Positions 23,101 through 35,100 of a stretch of DNA of 64,000 bases are shown here, in pieces; the stretch's first letter is position 1, and every line of letters begins with the position of its first letter. The notes beneath the pieces are model-generated. The model searched no databases, was not told the DNA's origin, and worked only from the letters and a program-made list of their open reading frames with translations. Source of the DNA: Lumbricus terrestris (taxonomy: Eukaryota; Annelida; Clitellata; Crassiclitellata; Lumbricidae); the NCBI GenBank assembly GCA_949752735.1, contig OX457052.1, positions 34,752,268 through 34,816,267 on the forward strand, given 5' to 3'. The position numbers and the translations under genes are program-made.

Positions 23101-26100
23101 TGCTGAAGTAGGGAGACAGTCTAGGTGTCCTTGCTGAGTTCAAGTGGGGCTGGGGCACCCCCGGCGACCCCCGGAGACCCCCGGAAATCGAGGTGGGCGC
23201 TCCCGAGATCAGGGAACCAGCGTAGAAGGCACATGAAGAGCAGGGAGCCAGTCTAAATCTATTTTTAGGTGATATAGAATCGGCCCATGCGTCACTACTG
23301 ACGTTGATGGTGGTGGTAATTGTGTTGTTGTTGTTGTCACTGTTGGTGGTGGAGGTGGTATCCGCTGCTTCATGGGTCCTGGTAATGCACGGTTAGCATA
23401 ATCGGAGAGATACCCGAATTTGGGTGTGCGTCCACGTACATGTAGTCTTGCGGCAGAGCGCTGGACCCGGTCCAGGCAACCTAACCGCCCAGCTCTAAGT
23501 TCGACATAGAGTGAGAAGCAGTAATCTTGTCGGGCAGTGGCGATGAAGGATCGGAGGAGTGCAATTATTGTAGTTACGTCTGGAGTAAGCGATCGAACAA
23601 CAGTGCGGGTCTGGCGCAAATGGTAATGTGAATCACAACTGGTAATGTGAATCACAACTGGTAATGTGAATCACAACTGGTAATGTGAATCACAACTGGT
23701 AATGTGAATCACAACTGGTAATGTGAATCACAACTGGTAATGTGAATCACAACTGGTAATGTGAATCACAACTGGTAATGTGAATCACAACTGGTAATGT
23801 GAATCACAACTGGTAATGTGAATCACAACTGGTAATGTGAATCACAACTGGTAATGTGAATCACAACTGGTAATGTGAATCACAACTGGTAATGTGAATC
23901 ACAACTGGTAATGTGAATCACAACTGGTAATGTGAATCACAACTGGTAATGTGAATCACAACTGGTAATGTGAATCACAACTGGTAATGTGAATCACAAC
24001 TGGTAATGTGAATCACAACTGGTAATGTGAATCACAACTGGTAATGTGAATCACAACTGGTAATGTGAATCACAACTGGTAATGTGAATCACAACTGGTA
24101 ATGTGAATCACAACTGGTAATGTGAATCACAACTGGTAATGTGAATCACAACTGGTAATGTGAATCACAACTGGTAATGTGAATCACAACTGGTAATGTG
24201 AATCACAACTGGTAATGTGAATCACAACTGGTAATGTGAATCACAACTGGTAATGTGAATCACAACTGGTAATGTGAATCACAACTGGTAATGTGAATCA
24301 CAACTGGTAATGTGAATCACAACTGGTAATGTGAATCACAACTGGTAATGTGAATCACAACTGGTAATGTGAATCACAACTGGTAATGTGAATCACAACT
24401 GGTAATGTGAATCACAACTGGTAATGTGAATCACAACTGGTAATGTGAATCACAACTGGTAATGTGAATCACAACTGGTAATGTGAATCGCGGCAGGGGC
24501 GGAGAATTTGAGGGACGAAAGTTAGCACTTGATCCAGCGTCAATCCAAGATCAATTGGATGTCCTCTGCAATCCTTGAAGACATACATCGATTAAGAACC
24601 TCTGTTAAAAGCATGGAGCGCGGTAGTGCAGTGTTGGATTCGATGCCGTAGAGCCGGAGGGTTCCAGGTTTGAATCCACCACAAACAGCCGAGCATGTAC
24701 ATTGAGCAAGTCCTTCGCTTGCAGTTGCTAATGCGTTACGGCGTGAAACTCCGATGCAGTGTCCACGTTGTGGTCCGGAGCGCCTCTGAACAGCGTGCCT
24801 GAAGGGGGCGCTTAAGCGAATGCGATAAATAAAAAAACAGACTACTCATTATGAGGAGTGAAACTTCCTAAAATAATTCAGATTTGCAAAATAATTTGAC
24901 TGTCTACGGGGACTTTTCAAAGCACTATCTGAAATATTATAATTGCCATAACCCGTAGTTCAAAATTAAAACGTTTTGAATTTTAAATGCCATTGGAACG
25001 ATTAGAACTGTCGAGATTATTATACACCTCTTTTAATAATCCTAAACACCTTATACATAATGGCTGCAATCCTGCTCTGTACTTTGAAGAATGTATGTGC
25101 CTTCATTCATGTATGAGTAGTAGTATTTGCTGTTTATCGTCACTGTGTGGTAACGAAGGCCATTAGCGACGCCCTTCTCCTTTGCCCAAGCTTAGGACTG
25201 GCACTGGCAGAGTGCGCGACCAGTGGCGAATTTCGCTTCATGTTGGTCAACAGAGATCCACAAGTTTTTCATCAAATTTTGAGACTTCACAAGAACCGCG
25301 AGAGAGGCTATTATCCTCAATCATCATTAGGCTAGATTAAATTGTTAAGAAAATGCAATTGAAATACTCTTTATGTCAATTAATTGTCTAAAAATCATCT
25401 GCAAGCTAGAGGGCACTAAGTCTTCTTAAAACAGAAAGGAACACGGGAGACAGACACTTAATGGATAATCTATATAAATAAAGAGAAGATTCTGTGTGTG
25501 TGTGTGTGTTTGCGGGTGAGTGTGTTTGTGTGTATGTGTGTCTGTTTGACTGGGATGCATTTCCACAGTTTCTGAGCTTTTCACTCCAAACCGTCGCTAC
25601 TGTGTCGGACTGGACATGGGACACCCGGTGGAGGGGTTGGCGAATCTCTACCGCCTTGAGGGCCGGGGTGGGGGGCGAAAACCCTAATTTTCACTGTTTC
25701 ATCGGGATGCATTTCCACACTTTTTGAGCTTTTTACTCAAAATCTTCACCATGGCACTCTGTCGGTCTCGGCAGGGGATACCCTGTGGATGGGTTGGAAA
25801 ATTTCTACCACCATGGGGGCCAAGGTGGGGAAGGCGAAAGCCCTAATTTTCCACATGGCAGGGCTGAGGTAGGATATTTTTTGCAATTCACCTTTTTTGA
25901 TAAAAAATTCAGTTTGATAATTTTACCAAAAAGGTGAATTTTTACCAGATATTTCAGTTTCAGAGTCGCCGAGTGGAGACATGGTATTGTTGGGGGTGGG
26001 GGGAAAGCAATTTGCCCTTAAACGGAAATATAACGAGTGGCGTACCGGTTTGGAGGTCGGAGTGTGATGAGGTCGGGGTTGGGTGAGGTGTAGTGGGGTG

Positions 26101-29100
26101 GGGAGCGGGCGGTTTTGGACCCGTCGGATGGGGCGGGTTGGAGTGGACCAAAAGTGAATTTTATCGGGCAATGCAGAGTACCCCAGAGAGATGGAGGAAG
26201 TTGGACAAGCCGGTTAGGGGTCGGATGGTGAAAATAAGTGGGGTGGGGTAGGAGCGAGCATATGGGATGAAGTGAGGGTGGGGAAGTAAGGAATTGGCGG
26301 GGCCAATCCTAAATTTCCCGTGCAACGCCGGATACCCTATGCAGCTAGTCGGAAATAATCGTAAGTCGAGTCAGATATACATAGGAAATTCCATCTCCAT
26401 AACGAAGCATTTAACGAGGAAAGAGAACTTTGAAATACCTAATACAAAATGTTGCATTGTAACTGACTATTAAGTTAACAGACTCTAAAATAATTGTCGT
26501 TCACAGTCTTTCATGTTGTAAAACGACCTCAATCATAGGAAACAGTAAGTTCTGTTTCATGCCAAGCAAACAACGCGCGAGGACTTTTCATACATTATAC
26601 ACACCTCTTTTACGTGTGATATTTGTCCTAATAGTGAAAGTTGAGGCACCGTTCACAGTCCTCCTAAAACCTCGTATCTCATTTTGGCAATGACAATAAT
26701 AATTCCAGCTTGGATTATGGTCCTATAATTATTATGGATGTCGACGGTTTGTTAACGATTGTTGCTATCACACAGCAGCACGAAAGTGAAACAAAGAACC
26801 TAGGACGGTTCTGTACTATGCAATGTACTTAGGCTACACTGCATAGTACAGAACCGTCCTCACTATGCAATGTAGGCCTACAGAGCCGTCCTCGGCTTTT
26901 TGCCAAGTGAACGTTGAGAACGGTTCAATATGATGCAGCGCATGGTGCACAACACTTAACTCGACCTCCTCCATAACTTTATTTTAATATTTGCCCTATA
27001 ATTAGAAAGCAAGGGGCCGATAAATGTTAGATCAGTAATATAATTATCAAAAAAATTTTAGCGGACGGCAGCACACTCTGTTGTCATGAAATGGCGTTAA
27101 ACTATGTATCCATCCTTGTGCTAATTATGTTAAAGAGATAGGCTACTGTATGAAGAACCCCGCCACTGTTCGGAATCGGACTTCGCCAGTTCCAACTTCC
27201 AAGCCTGGACGAAGGAGGAGTGGTACAATAATCATTTTTTATATGAAGATGTCGTTAAACAGCACTTAGCCGATACAGTATGATCATCATTGGCCTCTTA
27301 TTGAAATCAAACGAACGATGAAAGTTCAGGATGCTTTCTGTCGACGTGAAATCTGAGAAGGGAAATTTTAGCATGCAGGACTAGAAAGAAATGAAGACGT
27401 TGCATGTGCGGTCTTAGCAATTCATTTAAAGCAGTCATGCGGGCAGATGATGCTGCTGGATGTCATATCAATGCTGGGCAGAGAGATTTCGATTGGTTGA
27501 TCTTTGAGGTAATTACTATAGGGCGACCTATGCGTTCCACTTGGCTTTCCTTTTGACATAACGTGACCATCTGAACTATGTGCTTTTTGATTTGTGATGT
27601 GTGGGTTTATTGGCATGTACACGATGATGAATGAATTATTTATATTATTTATATTATTATTGACACTCTGGATCAGTCATGATGCTGAACGAATATTACA
27701 TTAATCGCACAAAAGCTTTTGTTGTGGTAGGTCCAACTTTCTAGAATAAGTTACCTATTATACCCTCCGTATAATGAACTTCTTTGTCTTTCTTTGACCA
27801 TTTTCCTAAAGCGTTTGAAAACCATTCTCTTTGATCGTGGTTCGATGTTGTCTGGTCGGGATTGTCTCTGAACAGTTTCTCTTCAAGTGGCGTTATATAA
27901 ATTTACGGTTGAAATTACGATTACGAGTCGAGTATTGTTTTCTCCTGTTGTTTAGACGTTCGTCGTCGTAGCAAGGGACAAGGCCATCTTCCGTTTCAGT
28001 GCTCACAATGGATTCTTCCTACTCAGTCCTTTCAACCCCGTCAGAAGGGCGGCCATTTTCGTTCTCACACATCCGTATCCTTTGATGATTTCAGATATTA
28101 CGTTGATTGCGTCAGATCTTAATCTCGTTGTTTCCATCTCGCATTATTAATATAATCAAACCTAAATCTAATCGACTCCAATCGTATTAAGTGCATTGTG
28201 TAGAATGCAAAGAAAGTAAGTGTAGGTTAAAAGTGAATTTTTCCAAACTGTCCGTGTCTGTATTAGACACCTCTATAACATGTCATTTATCTCCAATATA
28301 TAAATGGCACGTTCACAATCTTCAATTTGTCCGCGTTATAGAATTATTGGGCCGTAACAGTCGAAACTATTATTACCTATAAGGGGTCATTGCATAACTA
28401 CGTAACGCCGAAAATGACCGTTTTCGACCCACCCACCCACCCTGTAACGCTTCGTAACGTTGCCCTTGACCCACCCACCCTCCCCATCTTACGTAACGAT
28501 TGTTACGAAAAATCAGTTGAGATTTAGGTCTATTAGGCTATTGACTTATGTAATTATAGACCTAATTCATATTTTCGTAGTGAATTTAGCCTAATATAGC
28601 CCAGTGTGTGAATTATAGGCTAATTGGACAGTAGACTATAGGCTTAAAATATATACAATGTTTTACTTTTATTTATATAAACGACAGTCATGCGTGAACT
28701 GCAATTTTCTTAAATTTTAGGCTACCGCAAGAATAAAATTTCACACTGCTGAAAAGTTTCACGGACTAAATGGCTCATTAATAATTAATCAAAATTAAGA
28801 TGAATTAATTATTTGCTTAGTCTGGGCACTTCGATAATTATTAATAGAAATACTGCCGAGCTTTGTTGAGCCTTAATCTTAGATGTTTGAGATCGTGTCC
28901 ACTAAGTAAACATGCTTCAAAAGTGGCTTTTCGATGTCAGGAATTCAAAGAGAATTAGGCCTACCACTTTGTTCCGTTGGTAAAACTACCACAGATCCAA
29001 ACATTTCGAAGAGCGGTTTCCAGTTTGCACAATGGGAGAACAGAATTGACCTGACATGTAGGCTAAATGGTGTCTATACGGCCGGATCTTATTCAGATAA

Positions 29101-32100
29101 ATAGACCTACTTCCGTTAAGTTTTAAATCAATGTCACGAAGTTTAAACTTCGATGACATCATGTCGAAAGTGTCATTTTAATATTCATTAATAAAAAAAA
29201 TTCGTGGCGTTACGTAACGTTCGGTTCCCCCCACCCACCCACCCACGTAACGTTTCGTAACGTATTCAATGACCCCACCCACCCATCCTCGAGCGTTACG
29301 TAATTATGCAATGACCCCTAATTATAATAATTATCACAGACAATCGTCGAAACGACTTTTGCATTGCCGTATAACCGAAGTAATTAAGTAAGTATAATTC
29401 TTCATCACTCCGCTGGCAAACGATGAACGGGACATAAAACGTCGCAATAATAAAATTATCATCAAAGTTATGATTGGTAAGAAAGATACAAAACAAATCA
29501 GAAGTTGAGTAAAGTTATTTAAAATTTTAAATATCAACGAAAAACAAGTCATCGGTACAGCATCCTGGTTTTAAATCGGTTCTAGGACGATTGATCACCG
29601 GACGATTGATCACCGGACGATTGATCAACGGACGATTGATCAACGGACGTTAGATCACCGGTGGTCACTGCAATGAACTAAGGATGAAAGAGAAATGTCG
29701 TAATTACCGCTATGGCTATATATAGAAAAGATAAACATAGTCGGCTTCTTTTAATTCTTATATTGTGTCCTACATAATTACAGCAAATATCACACCCAAT
29801 AATTATTAAGTATGCACTCCAAATAAACGTCTTTTGCTCTTTACGATAAAAGTTTTATCGCAGTACATCAAAGTGTCAAGTCAAATTAGGCCTGATTGGC
29901 TTGTCTTATGCTTTACCCAAACTCCTCAGTTCTTGTTGTTGTGTAAAAACTATAAAGGGTTTTGTAAAAGGACATTTGCTAATGTATCGTCATGGAACAA
30001 ACTGCATGGAGTGTATGGTGTCTCCAAACGCGTTAAAAGAACTGTGATTTTTAGAGGATTTGAATTCTGGTATTATAAGGTTCTGAAAAATGAACGTGTA
30101 GTTTGGCGATGTTGCATAACGCGTGACAGCGGTTTCAGTTTATTTTCAGGTCTCACACCTTTTAATTGCATTACAAGTTAAAAACATTTTGTGGTAGATT
30201 CAGTCTGTGTCATATCACTTTATGCAATTCATGCGATATTATCTTGTTGTTGTGTAAAAACCGTCCGGTGATCAATCGTCCAGTGATCAATCGGTCGATG
30301 ATAAATCCCTTTCCAATAAAGTGCAATACGACTGGTCTTGATGGTGCTCACTGCCACAAGTTTAGAAATACAAAAGCACAAACACAGAGACACACATACA
30401 CACACGCACGTAACCACACACACAAACACACACAAACACACACACAAACCCACACAATATTGCCAACCAACACACCAACATGTTGACATGTTGACCCGAT
30501 GTTGTGTTCTAAGACTGATGAATCCATATTCCCTGCTATCCTCAGTTACTCCTGGTATGATCAATATATCCACTATGATCTTCTTCCACAAGAACGAACA
30601 ACTGCACATTGTCTTAGGTTTCACTCACTCGATCTATAGATACCACAACAGTGTGGTTCATTGATTGGTGAAGGATTTATCACCAGAATGTTGTAAGGAT
30701 GACTTGTTTGATGCTAATGGTTCAGTCCAAAAAATTATCTCTCAACTGCTGGTTTCATTAATTTTATTGCCCATTATTTTTTCGATGAACAGTATTATAA
30801 CGGTGTTTTATGTCCCATTGCGCGTTTGCAAGTGGAGTAATAAAGAGCATGTGCTTGCTTGTACTGTCTGAAGGCTTAATTGAGGCGTTGTGGCCGAGAC
30901 AAGCTTCACAGTAACTGTTGTTACTGGATGGACCCAGATTTGACCAGGGTCTATGACAACAGAGGCCGTTATAATCCTGGACAGAAATTTGTTTTTGTAT
31001 ACTACAGCACTTCTTCGGCATAGTTGCTACTGCAACTCAATCCACATTTAGTTGCTACTGCCACACAGTCCACATTATTTTAGTTGCTACTGCCACACAG
31101 TCCACATTATTTTAGTTGCTACTGCCACACAGTCCACATTATTTTAGTTGCTACTGCCACACAGTCCACATTATTTTAGTTGCTACTGCCACACAGTCCA
31201 CATTATTTTAGTTGCTACTGCCACACAGTCCACATTATTTTAGTTGCTACTGCCACACAGTCCACATTATTTTAGTTGCTACTGCCACACAGTCCACATT
31301 ATTTTAGTTGCTACTGCCACACAGTCCACATTATTTTAGTTGCTACTGCCACACAGTCCACATTATTTTAGTTGCTACTGCCACAGGGTCTACATTTAGT
31401 TGCTACTGTCACCGGGTTCACATTTAGTTGCTACTGCCACACGGTCCACATTTATATAGGATCTGTTGACATCATTTAAAGGTGTTCAAATGAGAGTATA
31501 TTATTTCTTTACTTAAATAGTAAACGCACCAATGCGACGGCACTTCGATAGCGCAGAGCAATTGAGTGAAGGACTTGCTCTAGATCCTACACAGTATCCG
31601 TCATTGAATCGATAGTCTCAATAATTAACTGAAGCCATCGTAAAATTAAAGCCTGATGTAACCATTAGGCTATTGCAAATCGTGGACGCAGGAAGATCCC
31701 TGATAGGAATCATCAAATGCAGGCAGAAAATCTGGTTAGGTCACACCGTTCTTTCCTAAGAACCACAATCGAGGAAGAATGGTGGTTAAAAAGATAAGAG
31801 GAAAATCGAGGATGATGTTATTGGACAGGATGATGAAGGAGTGGTATAGAAAGTTGAAGAAAAGAGTCAGGTATCGTGACGAATGAGGCAATTGGATATA
31901 CGAACCTGCCTAGAAAGGGAGAGAACCAAAGAAGAGCATGAGAAGAACCAAAAAGGATCCAAAGAAAAACCAAGGAAGAACCAAAGAAGATCCAAATAAG
32001 AACCAAGGAAGAACCAAGGAAGAACCAAAGAAGAACCAAGGAAGAACCAAGAAATAACCCAAGATGAAGTGGCAAAGTTAGTTCTTGTACGTTCTTTGTC

Positions 32101-35100
32101 CTTAGCTGTGTGTGTTCAGATTGTTCAGTCTTTTCGTAATGGTCGTCATCTTGGTGAACTGTGGATTCATGGCGAGCAACGCTGAAGTTCCAAACTCAGA
32201 GTGAGGAGAGAGGACGATTTTGTTATCATCAATAATTATTATTATACATGTAGTTATCGCCATAGTTACAATAATAATTCTTTGTTCACAGCCAACCGCT
32301 CATTCATTCTCTCCTTTTGTCCAAAAACCTTCTCTCGCTCATTCATTTATTCATTCATTCATTCATTCATCCGTTCATTCATTCTGTAATTTATTAGTAC
32401 ATTCATTCATTCATTCAATCATTTGTTCGTTCATATATTCGCTTATTCGTTCGCACATTCATTTATTCAATCGTTCATTGATCTTCTTATTTATTAATTC
32501 ACTTATTCGTTCAATTATTCACTTGTTCATTCATTCGTTCATTCGTTCGTTCATTCATTCTTTCATTAATTCATTCATTCTGTAATTTATTCGTTCGTTC
32601 GGTTGTTGTTGACTATCTCATTCGATCAATGTTCTTTTCAATCGGCATAATTAATATAATTATGTCTCATATACAATAATAATTATATACTGTTGTTCGT
32701 TCTGTGCTGTTGTAGAGAAATCTTCACGGTCATCTATACGTTGGAGGGTCTGACTAAGATGTTGGCTCGTGGCTTCATCCTCGCCAACTTCACCTATCTA
32801 CGGGACGCATGGAACTGGCTTGACTTCGTTGTTGTCGCCCTCGCGTTAGCACACAATATAATCTAATATAATCTAATATAATCTAATATAATCTAATATA
32901 ATCTAATATAATCTAATATAATCTAATATAATCTAATATAATCTAATATAATCTAATATAATATAATCTAATCTAATCTGATATAGTATTCATCAAATCT
33001 AATCCGATTAAATTCAAACTATTCTAAACTAAGTCTGATGATAGCCTACTTAGTCCCATTCAACTCAGTGTATTGTATTCTATTCTATCTAATATTTAAT
33101 TATATTCTGAGAAAATCATTCTAATATATATAGTCTAAGCCTTCATAACTTGAGATGGTGTGGAGTGTAACAGTCCAGTATGGTTCGGAAACATGGACTA
33201 TGAGGAAGGGTGACGAAAAATTGGATGCCATTGAACTGTGGATTTGGCGCAGAATGGAAGGAATCAGTGGGAGGGATAAGGTCCATGCTGGTGACAATAC
33301 GAGGACGACGTCATGAGGGCCATGGGCCCCCGCAGAAATTATTGCATGAGGGGCAAAACTCAATGGTCATGGTTAAAGTTTTTTGTTGCAAGATGTTGAA
33401 AATCCATAGCAGGAGATTAAGAACATATACTCTGATATTTTTCATGGAGGTTTCTTAATGTATATTTCTCACTTTCCCTTTTTTATATAATTTTTATTAT
33501 GAATAGAGTTTCTCTAGTGCCAGATATTTTTAACAACCAAAAAGCAGCAGTATAAAATATGTTTCAACTTCCCAAATGGGGGTCAAGTGCCCCCTCTTGC
33601 CCCTATGTGCGGGCGCCCACGATGAGGGGTGACACCATAGTAAGAGACATCATCGAATGGAGAATTCAGAGAAAAGAAACGAGGATGGCGTAGCACGATG
33701 TTATTGGACTGGATGCTGTAAGTATTAGATGCACTTGTTATTTACCCCTACAATGACAATTAAGGACGGCTCCACAAAAATAATAGAGATGATTAGCGTT
33801 GTTGGACATAGGAACCTGCCTTAGAGCAGAGTGCGAGAGTAATAAGGACTTGCTTCAGGCTGATCATTCAAATTAACCTAATTGAATCAGTTATATATAA
33901 AATGTTCGACCCAAACACCGGTGTATTATAATAGCATGAGCATTTTCGAAAAGTAACTGCGCGTCAGACTTCGATTTATGTGGCCGTGTAATGAGAAATG
34001 AGGACTATGCCTTGGGACCCTAAGAAAGACCAGGGGGTTGAATCCCAAAATCCTACACGGGTGAATTCAATTGATTATGCTGTGCTAAATCAGAGTATAA
34101 TATATCATTCAGTCTGTAGGAGTGTAGGCCTATCCTGTACGGTAACTGTGTGGTTGTTGTTTCCAGCTATATTACGATGGTTCTTCCACTTGGCAACCTG
34201 GCTGCGCTGCGAACGTTTCGAGTCCTTCGAGCCCTAAAGACAGTGGCTGTCGTTCCCGGTCAGTCTATGATGTCTCTTCTACACAACGTTGCTTCTCATA
34301 ATTATGACCTGACCGGATCTTATCACTACAAATATATAATTAATATACCCTTATATACTGTTGTATTATTTTCTATTTAGTGCTACTGTATAGTCTCCAT
34401 TATATCTTACTTTATTCAAAAGCACTCCGTTCTATTGCATTCTTCTCTACTGTCAGTCAATCAATCAATCAATCAATTAATCTTTACTGTCCTCCACATT
34501 TGTAACTCAAGCATGCAGTCAACAAAATTCGTAAAGTGGTTGTCAATGGTAGCTCTGTTTGCACCAGTTGTTAATCATTATTAGGTTAAAATATACCGAC
34601 AGTCATATTATACAGTGTAGACTTTAGTGTACGACTGTGGACCATTGCATATATTCGATATTTTAATTATTTATTTATTTATTTATTTATTTAAACAGAG
34701 TTTAAAGTGGGTGGGAACGCGTGGGAACGGGGTTCCCACTGCTCATCATGATGGAATCCTGAAAACACATGCGTTCCAATAAAAACCTTCAACCTGCAGC
34801 GTTCCAACTGCTCACACATTCAGCGTTCCAACCGCTCACCCAAACCACTTTAACCACTATGGTCCAAAGTTCCCTATTTTATTTTATGAAACATAATTCC
34901 ATTGAAGTCCATTATGTTCCGTTTTTGCACGTTTGCCGTTCATTCAATTCTAAAATTAAAAAAAATAAAATTTTTGATGACTATTATAGGGCCACTGTGC
35001 GCATGTGTGTTTGTGTTTATTTATTTGTGTGCGAGTCTGTAATCTGTATGTCTGTGTGTTCGTATGCGTGCGTTTCGTGTGTGCGTCCGCGTGTGTTCAT

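Larger units (their letters stand above)
14522..23299. mobile_element. Short Polinton/Maverick element with intact DNA polymerase B
   Basis: An 8778-bp unit bounded by 329-bp inverted repeats that begin AGTAGTGACGCATGGG and are flanked by GACGTT on both sides. One recognisable gene, a spliced protein-primed family B DNA polymerase, runs leftward. Typical Polintons are 15-20 kb. They also encode a retroviral-type integrase, an FtsK/A32-like ATPase, a cysteine protease and capsid proteins, and I find none of these. It is either an internally deleted copy that kept an undamaged polymerase or a reduced lineage. It lies in intron 1 of Nav1, 45 bp after the exon 1 donor. Confidence 0.9.
26349..27955. 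other. Intron 1 remainder, no gene seen
   Basis: It contains a weak PSE/TATA-like site (26598) and a near-perfect hairpin at 26801-26859. The rest shows no repeats or coding signal. Confidence 0.45.

Noticed and set aside
23621..24489. Possible CRISPR array
   Set aside because: The 19-bp units are contiguous with no unique spacers, in a eukaryotic genome; it is a minisatellite. The same holds for the 32-bp array at 31018-31440.
25880..25920. TTCACCTTTTTTGATAA as a PSE-like box; also 30151, 40660 and 53611
   Set aside because: Box partly fits but no TATA-like sequence at 26-30 nt, so they were not counted.
32845..33000. TCTAATATAA repeat as an origin or promoter
   Set aside because: A simple 10-bp tandem repeat in intron 4; nothing else supports a function.
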